This document shows positions 17,802 through 26,787 of a DNA stretch of 64,000 nt, one piece after another (the stretch's first letter is position 1; every line of letters starts with the position of its first letter). Where the stretch lies: positions 1 through 64,000 of the forward strand of contig NZ_JAFLJM010000020.1 in NCBI RefSeq assembly GCF_017745675.1. Direction: 5' to 3'. A model generated the notes under the pieces. The model had not been told where the DNA came from. It ran no database searches and saw only the letters and a list, made by a program, of their open reading frames with translations. Both the position numbers and the translations under genes were made by a program. The stretch comes from Alkalihalobacillus sp. BA299 (GTDB taxonomy: Bacteria > Bacillota > Bacilli > Bacillales > Bacillaceae_F).

Positions 17802-18968
17802 TTAATATACTGCCGTTTCCAAAACGGGTTTATTTGCAGCAAACCTCTCAACAGATAATGGCGACATATCAATCGTTTCAAATTTTCCTAAATGGATTAA
17901 TTCTGAAAGGCCTTTTCCTGCGGCTGGTGCATGTTGGAATCCATGTCCGCTAAACCCAGAAATAATGTAATACCCCTTCAATGCTGGATGACCTCCAATA
18001 ATCGCATTATGATCAATAGGATTATAATCATAGAGTCCAGCCCAACCTCGTTCTACTTTTAATTGTTCAAAGTTTGGACATCTTTCAGCAAGAACTGGCC
18101 AAATCTCCTCTTCAAAAAAGGACTTTTCTAGTTTAAAATCATATCCGTATGAAACATCTTTAGCCCATCCAACAACAATTTTCGAGCCTTCTCCGCGAAA
18201 ATGTAGCCCAGTAGGATCAAATGTGAATGGAATAGTATTTTTAAATTTTTCCGTAGTATCTATACTGAATAATTGACGGCGAACTGGTTTAACAGGTATC
18301 TCTATACCGATCTTTTTGCTTAATTCTCCTGACCATGCCCCTGCAGCGTTCACAACGATTGGCGCATGATACGATTCCCCAGTTTTCATTTTAATGCCTG
18401 TCACTTTCTGAGTTTCAGTTAAAATGGTTTCAACTTCCCCATGAATGAAGGAAACTCCCATTGATTTAATCTTTTTTAAATAACCTTGTAACACAGAGTA
18501 TGGATCTGCATTCCCTGCATCTGGATCAAATACAGATCCAGCTAAATCTTCTACATTAAGTTCAGGAAAGAAATATTTCGTTTCGTGTTGATTCATTAGA
18601 TCCGCTCGTACCCCGAGGGACTTCTGAATTTTCATGATCTCTTTGAAAATAGGGAGAGATTTATCATTTAGTAAATACAAATAACCATTTTGATGAAAAT
18701 CAATATGGCAAGGCTCTCCATCCATTGCCATTTCTTCTTCAAATTTTTTGTAGACTTGATAGCTATATTGGCTCATTTTGATATTTATTTCTGTGCTAAA
18801 GGTTTGCCGTATTCCCCCTTCGCTTCGAGGGGTTGAAGAATATTCGTAAGTAGAATCCTTTTCAAAGATACATATACTCCCGGTAAAACCATCCTTGCGC
18901 AGGTTATATGCAAGACTAGCTGCCATAATCCCGCCACCAACAATAATTAAATCAAATTGATTTCTCAT
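17802..18968 (-). CDS. FAD-dependent amine/amino-acid oxidase-like enzyme (DAO family)
   Basis: A 388-residue flavoprotein. The N-terminus LIIVGGGIMAASLAYNL is the FAD dinucleotide loop, followed by RSEGGIRQTFSTEIN. VVNAAGAWSGEL in the middle and GFSGHGFQHAPAAGKGLSEL near the end are the usual DAO/sarcosine-oxidase/DadA family blocks. Such enzymes oxidise amino or imino acids, sending electrons to oxygen, a quinone or ETF. It is the first gene of the leftward operon and diverges from a CdaR-type regulator across 427 bases. The etfBA genes 8 kb away on the same island are possible electron acceptors. Confidence 0.88.
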   Translation of the reverse strand: MRNQFDLIIVGGGIMAASLAYNLRKDGFTGSICIFEKDSTYEYSSTPRSEGGIRQTFSTEINIKMSQYSYQVYKKFEEEMAMDGEPCHIDFHQNGYLYLLNDKSLPIFKEIMKIQKSLGVRADLMNQHETKYFFPELNVEDLAGSVFDPDAGNADPYSVLQGYLKKIKSMGVSFIHGEVETILTETQKVTGIKMKTGESYHAPIVVNAAGAWSGELSKKIGIEIPVKPVRRQLFSIDTTEKFKNTIPFTFDPTGLHFRGEGSKIVVGWAKDVSYGYDFKLEKSFFEEEIWPVLAERCPNFEQLKVERGWAGLYDYNPIDHNAIIGGHPALKGYYIISGFSGHGFQHAPAAGKGLSELIHLGKFETIDMSPLSVERFAANKPVLETAVY

Positions 18969-19235
18969 AAGATCTTCCCCTTTCTAAGGTGTAGAAGTAT
19001 TACTCATTCAGTACAATTCCAAAATTAGAATGAAATGGTTTGTCTGATTTAAACTTTACCTCTCACTTTTCCAGTCACATAATTTAATAATCTTTTAACA
19101 TTAGTCAAATTAACCATTAATACCCAAATGTTATGATAAATCTGAATCTTTGTAATTTTAATTATATTCCGTTTAAAGTCGGTATTACAACGCCTATATT
19201 GCACGAAAAAACTGAATATTTTAATTATTATCATT

Positions 19236-19248
19236 GTGCAATTTGCAC
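19236..19248. promoter_or_regulatory. Palindromic operator candidate for the CdaR-type regulator
   Basis: GTGCAA-T-TTGCAC, set in a larger imperfect dyad (about 19227-19258), lies in the divergent region between the flavoenzyme operon and the regulator. A further TTGCAC half lies near 19199. The rest of 18969-19395 is AT-rich promoter DNA. Confidence 0.5.
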
Positions 19249-19395
19249 GATAATCATAATAAATAAAACATTTTTCAATAATGGAAGTGTATTCAATTTT
19301 ACAATTTGCTTTATTTGTTAGATAATTTCATCAAACATAGAATTTGATTTTTACGGATTAAATTAACTAAAAATCTCAGAAAATGGTGAAAGGAA

Positions 19396-20586
19396 ATGAT
19401 TTTAAAACAGATTGCTCAAAAAGTTTCAGATGATACTTCTAAAATCATAGGTTATCCTGTAAGTATTTCAGATGAACATGGGTATTTAATTGGTGTAAGT
19501 GACAGGACAAGGATAGGGATATTTGACGAATTATTTTCAATAGTTATAAAAAGCAAGAAGTTAATGTATTGGAATGAGAAAGATTCACAAAAATACACAA
19601 ATATTTTCCCTGGAGTTGCAGCACCAATTATCGTTAATGGGGAAGTTTTAGGCGCTATTGGTATAATAGGAAGAATTGAAGAGAATTTAGAAACGGAAAA
19701 TTATATTCACCTCGTTAAAAATCATATTGAAATGATGTGTCATGAGGAAATAAGAAAAGAAATAAAATCTTTTGAAGCAAGTTCAATAGAGAAATTGATT
19801 CATTATATTCTTCATTTTGACAACAGTAAACAGGAAACGGATTATATTATAAGGTATAGTAAAATGTTAGGTTTTGATCTAACGTTAAATCGCATTTGTT
19901 TAGTTTTTGAAATCAAAACAGCCTTAAATGTTGATAGAAATAGTCGTCACCCAAACATCCAGCAGTTTCAGTATGATTTGCTTGAAATTATTAGTTATTT
20001 ATTTAAAGATGACCAAGAAGATTTGATTGGAGCCTTAAATTTTGAACAGTATTGTATTTTAAAAACCGTACATTTAAATAAAATTGATGATTCTTTTTTT
20101 AAAAGACTTGATGATAAGACAAAAAAACTAAATATACTTTTAGAAAATAAATATAATTTATCTGCTTTTGTAGCAATAGGAGATTTGCACACTAACACTG
20201 GGATTAATGGGGTAGTAAAATCTTATCAAGATGCTCTAAAAACACTAGAAGCTGGAAAAAAAATAAATAATAATACCAATTTATATAATTACAATGACCT
20301 AACTGTCTTGTTAGAAATACTTTTAAGTGAGTTAACTCAAAAATCCTTTAAAAAACTACATGGAAAATTTCTTTCCTTTCTTGAACATGACAGCTTTGAT
20401 GTATTATCTCTTACGTTCTTAATGTATTGTAAATGTAATATGAATATAAGCGAAACAGCACGTGAACTATTTATTCACCGTAACTCATTGAACTATCGGT
20501 TAGAAAAAATAAAGCAATTGACTAATTTAGACATATCTAATTTTGAGCATTGTCTGCTTTTGTATATGGTGATTAAGAATATTTAA
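19396..20586 (+). CDS. CdaR/PucR-type transcriptional activator
   Basis: A 396-residue regulator. The N-terminal region (about 1-130; GYPVSISDEHGYLIGVSD, FPGVAAPIIVNGEVLGAIGIIG) matches the putative sugar-diacid recognition domain of CdaR. The C-terminus (about 340-396; NISETARELFIHRNSLNYRLEK) is the PucR-type helix-turn-helix. It is transcribed away from the flavoenzyme/pxp operon and most likely activates it in response to a carboxylic acid. A hairpin at 20621-20647 follows the stop. Confidence 0.93.
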   Translation: MILKQIAQKVSDDTSKIIGYPVSISDEHGYLIGVSDRTRIGIFDELFSIVIKSKKLMYWNEKDSQKYTNIFPGVAAPIIVNGEVLGAIGIIGRIEENLETENYIHLVKNHIEMMCHEEIRKEIKSFEASSIEKLIHYILHFDNSKQETDYIIRYSKMLGFDLTLNRICLVFEIKTALNVDRNSRHPNIQQFQYDLLEIISYLFKDDQEDLIGALNFEQYCILKTVHLNKIDDSFFKRLDDKTKKLNILLENKYNLSAFVAIGDLHTNTGINGVVKSYQDALKTLEAGKKINNNTNLYNYNDLTVLLEILLSELTQKSFKKLHGKFLSFLEHDSFDVLSLTFLMYCKCNMNISETARELFIHRNSLNYRLEKIKQLTNLDISNFEHCLLLYMVIKNI

Positions 20587-20620
20587 GTATTGACAACTAA
20601 TAATATTTCCAAAATTAAGA

Positions 20621-20647
20621 GAGGCTACTCAAAAGTTGAGTAGCCTC
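20621..20647 (+). terminator. Perfect hairpin after the CdaR gene (integrase 3'-end vestige)
   Basis: GAGGCTACTCAA and TTGAGTAGCCTC form a 12-base perfect stem around a 3-base loop. Its position immediately left of attachment copy C matches the integrase-end hairpins of the other copies. It probably terminates the regulator transcript. Confidence 0.7.
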
Positions 20648-20675
20648 AAATAACTTACACTATGTTATTATTTTT

Positions 20676-20885
20676 GTTAGCAAACCACTTAAAAATCCTT
20701 ATATATCAAGGGTTTGAGGGGCAACTTACATCATACCGCCCCTTAGATGAGAGTGTGTAAAATCTTTAACCTGGTGCGTGGAAAGTGCGGTATACTTAGG
20801 TTTTGTTAATTTCTTACTGTAACATCTTTAACTGGAATTTACCGTTTTTCATTGGATTGCGTTAGCAAAATGTTAGCAATTCTGT
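20676..20885. repeat. Attachment-like repeat, copy C, with extended right arm
   Basis: GTTAGCAAACCACTT, ATATATCAAGGGTTTGAGGGG and TACATCATACCGCCCC (about 20727-20742) match the other copies. To the right, about 130 bases up to TTAGCAAAATGTTAGCAATT are shared with copy D (30.38-30.52 kb) and probably represent the left end of an island. Repeated TTAGCA motifs on both sides of the core look like integrase arm sites. Confidence 0.75.
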
Positions 20886-20919
20886 GATTGCAAACATTAA
20901 AAAGTATAGAATAATTGAA

Positions 20920-22071
20920 TTAATCCTCAGTTTTTTTCTTTGAATTAAAAGATCCCATCATGATCAATAATCCTGAAATATAAAAAACACTCGCCATACC
21001 ACCAACAGCTGATATGCCACCCAATAATACGGGCATTAATACCTGAGTCATTTTGTTAATAGATAGTCTCAGTCCAAGACCTTCCCCAACTCTTTCTTTC
21101 GGTAAAGAATTTATTGTAATTGATATAGAAAGCGGTTGACCAATTCCTAAGCTTAGTCCAAGAATAAATGAAAAAAAACCTAACAAAAAAACATTGGATA
21201 ATAATGGGGTTAAAATAAAAATTATACCTGCACTCATAATTGAGTATGCAATTACTATACTTCTACTATATTTTTTTATGAGATGCGGTAGTAGAACACG
21301 GATTGCGATCCCAGCTATCGCATTTAAGGAGATAATGAATCCAATTACTGAAGCTGACATTCCTTTATCCATTGCAATTAATGGAAAAAAGGCTAGATAA
21401 ATATCCTTTGCCAACAAAACAACGGCACTTACTAGAAATGCTTTGCGTAAATCTGAAATAAAGAGTAAGTCGAACGACTTCTTTTTTTCTACTTGTACCT
21501 TTTCTTTTTGCGAAGCTCTCTCTTTTCCTTGTTTAAGGAAAAATATAAAGGGAAACGTACTAATTATTACGATCCCTAAAATAGCTAATGCATTAGAATA
21601 TCCGGCACTATCTGTCAGAAAGCCACTAGCTAATGGTCCCGCAAAACTCCCAATTGCCACTCCAATACTGAAAATCGCTATATAGTAATCCCTTAATTTA
21701 CTTTTTGAAAATTCCCCTAAATAGGTTTGCATTGCAAGCACAAAAATTAACTGTGCAAGACCTGCTAAGATTTGGGAAATGTATAATCCAGTAAGAGCAT
21801 TAAAAAAATAAGGGATTATTAATGAAATACTTCCTAACATGACCGCTAAAATTAAAGGTATCTTACTACCTAATTTATCAATTATTTTACCGAATGGAAC
21901 TGCTATGAATAGTGGCATTAATGAAAAAAGAGCAATAATTAATCCTATTTGAAAATTAGTTGCTCCTAAAAAACTCGAATATACCGGTATTAGTGGCCTA
22001 CTCCCTACAAGGCTAAACATAAATAAAGAAGTACAAATCATAATCCAAATTTTGTTTGTATTTCTTTTCAT
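20920..22071 (-). CDS. MFS transporter
   Basis: A 383-residue, 12-helix major facilitator protein. The loop between TM2 and TM3 reads FGKIIDKLGSK, a variant of the GxxxDRxGRR motif, and the second half has a related symmetrical loop. It resembles small drug/metabolite exporters of the YfiS/YceI-like type. AAGAGGTC precedes the ATG. It stands at the left end of the third island and is divergent from the hypothetical gene at 22250. Substrate unknown. Confidence 0.85.
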   Translation of the reverse strand: MKRNTNKIWIMICTSLFMFSLVGSRPLIPVYSSFLGATNFQIGLIIALFSLMPLFIAVPFGKIIDKLGSKIPLILAVMLGSISLIIPYFFNALTGLYISQILAGLAQLIFVLAMQTYLGEFSKSKLRDYYIAIFSIGVAIGSFAGPLASGFLTDSAGYSNALAILGIVIISTFPFIFFLKQGKERASQKEKVQVEKKKSFDLLFISDLRKAFLVSAVVLLAKDIYLAFFPLIAMDKGMSASVIGFIISLNAIAGIAIRVLLPHLIKKYSRSIVIAYSIMSAGIIFILTPLLSNVFLLGFFSFILGLSLGIGQPLSISITINSLPKERVGEGLGLRLSINKMTQVLMPVLLGGISAVGGMASVFYISGLLIMMGSFNSKKKTED

Positions 22072-22249
22072 TAAACTGACCTCTTTCCTTCCTAAATTAC
22101 TATCTCAAACTCCTTATTTATGTTAGTTATTTTTATTACATTATATATTTTGTAAAAAATATTTCTTTCATTGAAATTTTATGTTATCATTCTATTAATT
22201 ATCTGTACATGTTACTACAACGAAAATAATTATATTTTCATAGGGGGTA

Positions 22250-22699
22250 ATGATGATAACGATTAATTTAAATCAAGAAGAAATAGATCAGTTAACCTGG
22301 TGTGAACTTAGTGAAAAAATATATGAAATTCAATATAAAGATTTAATCACCTATTTCTACAAGCAAAAAAGCAAAGGTGAAAATGGTTTATTGGTACAAA
22401 GATTATTAAACGAACTTTCTGAAAGTGATCGATCAATAAGCGATCAAATAATACAAGTGTTTAATAAAAATATGTTAGATCCAGAACAATGGAATAAACC
22501 TTCTCAAAAAATATTAGAAGATGTAAAAGATGTGAGTAATTCTATTGAGAACTTTTCTAATGAACAATTAGCCATAAGGTGCTTTTTATTGCTTACGTTA
22601 CACTATGTGTTTACTGCATATTCAAGAAAAGATTTTAGACAGTTTATCGGTATAAAAAAAGAAGGCCTCTTCAATTTCTTTAAGAAAAAGCACAATTAG
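22250..22699 (+). CDS. Hypothetical protein, 149 aa
   Basis: I do not recognise this family. The product is soluble, helical and acidic at first (LNQEEIDQLTWCELSEKIYE), with one hydrophobic helix near residues 118-130 (LAIRCFLLLTLHYVF) and a very basic C-terminus (FFKKKHN). GGGGG stands just before two consecutive ATG codons. It is divergent from the MFS gene and ends in a clear terminator, so it is probably expressed alone. Confidence 0.65.
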   Translation: MMITINLNQEEIDQLTWCELSEKIYEIQYKDLITYFYKQKSKGENGLLVQRLLNELSESDRSISDQIIQVFNKNMLDPEQWNKPSQKILEDVKDVSNSIENFSNEQLAIRCFLLLTLHYVFTAYSRKDFRQFIGIKKEGLFNFFKKKHN

Positions 22700-22710
22700 A
22701 TAAATTCAAA

Positions 22711-22734
22711 AATCCGTGGATACAACCACGGATT
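22711..22734 (+). terminator. Rho-independent terminator
   Basis: AATCCGTGG and CCACGGATT make a 9-base stem followed by TTTCTTT, just after the 149-aa gene. It may also serve leftward transcripts. Confidence 0.8.
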
Positions 22735-22807
22735 TTCTTTCCTGCTAGAATTCCCCATTTAATTAGCTGCCCCATAGTAATTTAAAATAATAACAAGATA
22801 GGATTAG

Positions 22808-24316
22808 TTATACTATTTCTTTTTTCTTTTTGGAAAAACGAATAAAAGGACTAATAAAAGTAATGACAGCTACTATCAACAGAACTGCAGATATTGGACG
22901 AGTAAAGAAAATGGTCCAATCATTGTTAGAAATTAGCATTGATTGACTCAAACTCGTCTCTGCCTTAGGTCCTAATATTAATGCTAATACAATAGGTGCT
23001 AACGGGAAACCATAGCTTCGAAGAATAAAACCTAATAAGCCAAACGCAAGCATAATCCAGATATCAAAATAATTGTTATGAATAGCGTAAGACCCAACAA
23101 TACTTAATATTAAAATAACCGGTCCTAAAACGATAGGTTTAACGATCAATACTTTTGAAAATGCCTTCGCTCCTGTTATACCAATTATTATCACTAATAT
23201 ATTAGCAATAAACAAACTAAAGAATAGAGCATAAACAATGTGACCACTATGAACAAATAATTCTGCTCCTGGCCTTAATCCATGAATTAATAAACCACCT
23301 AAAAATACGGCAGATACCGCGTTTCCTGGAATTCCAAGCGACAACAGTGGGATTAATGATCCCCCAGTAACCGCATTATTAGAGGACTCTGGTGCAACTA
23401 GCCCATGAACAGACCCTTTTCCAAATTGATCTTTTTCTTTCGACCAACGTTTAGCTTCATTATAAGCGATAAATGCAGCTGGATCCGTACCGACACCTGG
23501 AATAATTCCAATCATCGTACCAATGATAGATGATCGTCCCATATTAGGAAAAAGTTTTAATAGTTCTTTGGGCTTCGGTAAGAAACTTCCAGAAAAGCTT
23601 GGTATGTCTGAATCCTCTGTTGATTTATTTCCTTTAGAATTTTTCGAGGAAATCATTAAGCTAAATGCTTGTGAAGCAGAAAATAACCCTATGAGCACCG
23701 GGATTAATGTAAATCCTTCGATCAAAACTGAACTTCCGAATGTATACCTTGGATATCCTTGGATCGGATCCATGCCAACAGTTGCAACAAAGACACCTAA
23801 CGCTCCGGCAAGAAGACCTTTATACGGATTTTTCCCAGCTAGACTAGAGATGATCGTTAATCCAAAGACAGCTAGAGCAAAATACTCTGGCGGACCAAAT
23901 CGTAATGATTGAAGGGCTAAAAACGGTGCGACTGTTGATAATAAAAGAACACTAACGATCCCTCCGAAACCAGAAGCTATTGCTGATAATCCTAGTGCCT
24001 TTGCACTTAACCCTTTTTTTGTCATTTCATACCCATCTAATACTGTTGCAGCTGCAGACGGTGTACCGGGGGTATTAAGTAAAATTGCAGAAATCGAACC
24101 TGCATACACGGAGGCTGAGTAAACAGCCCCTAATAAAATTAGACCTGTTGCAGGATCCATTGAAAATGTGAATGGGATAATAATAGCTAGAGCCATTGTA
24201 GAACTTAACCCTGGCATCGCTCCTGTAAAAATCCCAAACAGAACACCACAGAGGATCGCCAACATATTTGGAAGTGTAAAAACACTACTAACTGCTCCCA
24301 ACCAAAGTTCAAACAT
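22808..24316 (-). CDS. tctA: Tripartite tricarboxylate transporter, large membrane subunit TctA
   Basis: A 502-residue TctA with about 12 hydrophobic helices. The family motifs GAMPGLSSTMALAI near residue 33 and GIIPGVGTDPAAFIAYNEAKRWSK in the second half are the symmetrical G-x-x-P-G-x-(G/S) loops of TctA. It works with TctB (next upstream, 15-base gap) and the lipoprotein TctC, using an ion gradient to import a carboxylate. It is the last gene of the operon RraA / dehydrogenase / tctC / tctB / tctA. Confidence 0.95.
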   Translation of the reverse strand: MFELWLGAVSSVFTLPNMLAILCGVLFGIFTGAMPGLSSTMALAIIIPFTFSMDPATGLILLGAVYSASVYAGSISAILLNTPGTPSAAATVLDGYEMTKKGLSAKALGLSAIASGFGGIVSVLLLSTVAPFLALQSLRFGPPEYFALAVFGLTIISSLAGKNPYKGLLAGALGVFVATVGMDPIQGYPRYTFGSSVLIEGFTLIPVLIGLFSASQAFSLMISSKNSKGNKSTEDSDIPSFSGSFLPKPKELLKLFPNMGRSSIIGTMIGIIPGVGTDPAAFIAYNEAKRWSKEKDQFGKGSVHGLVAPESSNNAVTGGSLIPLLSLGIPGNAVSAVFLGGLLIHGLRPGAELFVHSGHIVYALFFSLFIANILVIIIGITGAKAFSKVLIVKPIVLGPVILILSIVGSYAIHNNYFDIWIMLAFGLLGFILRSYGFPLAPIVLALILGPKAETSLSQSMLISNNDWTIFFTRPISAVLLIVAVITFISPFIRFSKKKKEIV

Positions 24317-24331
24317 GATCTTTCACCTCAA

Positions 24332-24778
24332 TTATAGAAAGTTTTGGAATAACCCCTGTGGTAATGGAACATTCAAAAGGAACTGAAATATTATTGTGAT
24401 AACTACAGAAGTAATGATTGAAATAAGTAACACCTTTTTAATATATCTATAACCTAAATACCATAGAAGACCACCAATAAGGAAAATAGTTAATATACTA
24501 AATCCAATGATATTTAATAAGAACATATAAATAATGATTGTACCGGTGATTAACGCTAAAATCTTATATTCGTAAGCCGAAATGGGTGCTTCACTCGTAC
24601 CTTCTCGTTCTGGTTTTTTGACTGTATCGATAAATAATCCAATCGCAAGTAAAATAAGAACGATCGAAAATAACCGCGGCCAAAATACAGAACCTTCAGG
24701 AAATCTGAGACTCCATAGGAGGGTGAAAGTTGCAAATACGATAAAGATAATAGCTAAAATTTTATTTGTTTTAACCAT
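24332..24778 (-). CDS. tctB: Tripartite tricarboxylate transporter, small membrane subunit TctB
   Basis: A 148-residue protein with four hydrophobic helices. The early FPEGSVFWPRLFSIVLILLA block is typical of TctB, which is conserved mainly in topology. AAGGAGG lies before the ATG with a rather long gap (11-12 bases). It is encoded between tctC and tctA. Confidence 0.88.
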   Translation of the reverse strand: MVKTNKILAIIFIVFATFTLLWSLRFPEGSVFWPRLFSIVLILLAIGLFIDTVKKPEREGTSEAPISAYEYKILALITGTIIIYMFLLNIIGFSILTIFLIGGLLWYLGYRYIKKVLLISIITSVVITIIFQFLLNVPLPQGLFQNFL

Positions 24779-24831
24779 AACTTAACTGTCCTCCTTACAT
24801 CAAAAAGGAAAGAACTAGCTTTCCTTTTTGT

Positions 24832-25833
24832 TTATTTGTCTGCGAAATTCATGTATTTATTATAAGTGTCTTCAATAATTGCTTTAAATTCCTCTGAGTT
24901 TCTATACGTAATACCAATTCCTGATTTGACCATTTGATCTTGATATTCCTGCTTTTCTGTTGCAGCTTTAAATGCTTCGTGAAGATACTCGATGATTTCC
25001 GGATCTGTTCCTGCTGGTACTGCAATCCCTCTCCATGAACCTGAAATGAGGTCTATCCCTTCTTCCTCTGCAAGTGGTACATCCGGTGCAAGATCAGATC
25101 TTTCAGTATCAAAAAGCAATATTGGTTTTAAAGTTCCACTATTTACTTGACTTTCAATCCCAGAAAAGTTCCCAATAAGTGCGTCAATATGACCACCAGC
25201 TGCCGCAGCTACTGCTAACGCTTCTCCATCAAAAGGAACTGTCGTCAACTCAACACCTGTTTTCTCCTCAAACTCTTTCGCTGTAAAAGCTGGAACTGTC
25301 TGAGAACCAGAGACACCAACATTGATTGCGCCAGGGTTTTCTTTTGCATATTCTAGAAATGAAGCGGTGTCATCAAATGGAGCATCTTTACTAACTACTA
25401 AAAAGAATGGATCATTTACTGTCATAATAACTGGTTCAAAAGATTCATGAGTATAACTAACTTCATTAAAAATAGGATTACTCACAATCGATGAAGTAAT
25501 TAATGTCAAGGTATAACCATCTGGTTTTGCTGATGCTCCCGCAGTTTGACCAATTGTCCCCCCACCACCATCACGATTTTCTACAACAATTGACTCTCCA
25601 ACAAACTCTTCACCATGGTGAGCTAAAATTCTTGAAGTGTTATCTGCAGGTCCACCGGCGGAGAAAGGATTAATTATTTTGATTGGTTTCGTTGGGTAAT
25701 TTAAAGCTGTATCCGTATTACTTTCTCCGTTACCGTTTTCACTTGTTGAAGGTTCTTGCCCACATCCAACTAGAGTAAGTACAGAAGCCATAGTTAATGC
25801 CATTAAACCTTTTAATAGATTTGTTTTCTTCAT
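24832..25833 (-). CDS. tctC: Tripartite tricarboxylate transporter, substrate-binding lipoprotein TctC
   Basis: A 333-residue binding protein. The N-terminus MKKTNLLKGLMALTMASVL ends in LVGCGQ, a lipobox, so it is anchored outside the membrane. The mature protein begins with a Ser/Asn/Gly linker, then YPTKPIKIINPFSAGGPADN, the TctC signature around the ligand loop, and FDGEALAVAAAAGGHIDALIG. AGGGGG before ATG at 25833 sets the start. The ligand is a carboxylate that cannot be told from sequence. Confidence 0.93.
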   Translation of the reverse strand: MKKTNLLKGLMALTMASVLTLVGCGQEPSTSENGNGESNTDTALNYPTKPIKIINPFSAGGPADNTSRILAHHGEEFVGESIVVENRDGGGGTIGQTAGASAKPDGYTLTLITSSIVSNPIFNEVSYTHESFEPVIMTVNDPFFLVVSKDAPFDDTASFLEYAKENPGAINVGVSGSQTVPAFTAKEFEEKTGVELTTVPFDGEALAVAAAAGGHIDALIGNFSGIESQVNSGTLKPILLFDTERSDLAPDVPLAEEEGIDLISGSWRGIAVPAGTDPEIIEYLHEAFKAATEKQEYQDQMVKSGIGITYRNSEEFKAIIEDTYNKYMNFADK

Positions 25834-25888
25834 GTTTATTCCCCCTAAATATTTCAAGATTAATTTTTAAACCAATTTAAAGACGACA

Positions 25889-26767
25889 TTATCGACTCTC
25901 TTGCATAGCATCAATTACTCGTGTCCAAGAACTTGGAGTTTTCCCTGCAAATTTTTCTTTAAAATTAAACTCTCCAATTTTCCGAAGTTTTTCACAAGCT
26001 CCTTTTGACATTAGATTATCTACCTTTGCAGCTTCTAACATTTTAATTGCCCCTTGTAATTCTACAGATCTTCTAAGTGCATGTATCGAGGTTCCAGTCA
26101 CTAGCCTATTCATCGTTTCTTCAAAAGTCTTACTATCCATTGTTTCACCGATTGATTTCACCACTAGATCTTCTACATTAAATTTTCTAGCTGCCTCAAG
26201 CATTTCAAACAATAGGGACGGAAGCCCTTTCATAAATATACTACGGATTAATTTAACAGCTGAAGCCTCTCCAGCATTATTACTTACTTTACTGATATTC
26301 ATGTTATAATCAGACATTAGCTCAATGAACTTATCCGTACCGTCGCCACTAGCAAGTATCGGAACTTGATGCTTATACACTGGTAAAGGTCCCATCATCG
26401 CAACATCTACGAATGTAATACCTTTTTCACTAGCATATTGACTTATTTCTTTTTTCACATCCGGAGTGGAAGCAGATACATCAATATAAATACAATCTTC
26501 TTTTAAATTAGGCATTAATGACTGACTAACAGGCAGTGCTTTATCCGCTGGTACCGCTACAATCAATACATCCACTTCGCTTACAACTTTTTCTGGTTCA
26601 TTTTTCAGCACTACACTTGCTTTATTAGCACGTTCTTGAATGAGCCCTCCAAATTTTGCGTCATTACATAATGGGTCAAAAGCTACTATATTTTTTAGAC
26701 CTTCTTCTTTTAAACCCATAGACATTTCATATGATGCCTCTCCAAAACCGATAAATCCTAATTTCAT
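25889..26767 (-). CDS. NAD(P)-dependent 6-phosphogluconate-dehydrogenase-like enzyme (DUF1932 type)
   Basis: A 292-residue oxidoreductase. MKLGFIGFGEASYEMSMGL is the Rossmann loop; VDVLIVAVPADKALPVSQ and FVDVAMMGPLPVYKHQVPILASG follow the beta-hydroxyacid dehydrogenase pattern, and the C-terminal helical part belongs to the DUF1932 subgroup. These enzymes oxidise a hydroxy-acid, often with decarboxylation. GGAGGAG precedes ATG at 26767. It lies between an RraA-type aldolase and tctC, so it probably acts on the imported acid or its product. Confidence 0.87.
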   Translation of the reverse strand: MKLGFIGFGEASYEMSMGLKEEGLKNIVAFDPLCNDAKFGGLIQERANKASVVLKNEPEKVVSEVDVLIVAVPADKALPVSQSLMPNLKEDCIYIDVSASTPDVKKEISQYASEKGITFVDVAMMGPLPVYKHQVPILASGDGTDKFIELMSDYNMNISKVSNNAGEASAVKLIRSIFMKGLPSLLFEMLEAARKFNVEDLVVKSIGETMDSKTFEETMNRLVTGTSIHALRRSVELQGAIKMLEAAKVDNLMSKGACEKLRKIGEFNFKEKFAGKTPSSWTRVIDAMQESR

Positions 26768-26787
26768 TTTTTTCTCCTCCAAAACAT

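Noticed and set aside
17333..17953. 206-codon frame opposite the SDR gene
   Set aside because: Antisense to a well-supported dehydrogenase and flavoenzyme; composition is that of a reverse frame.
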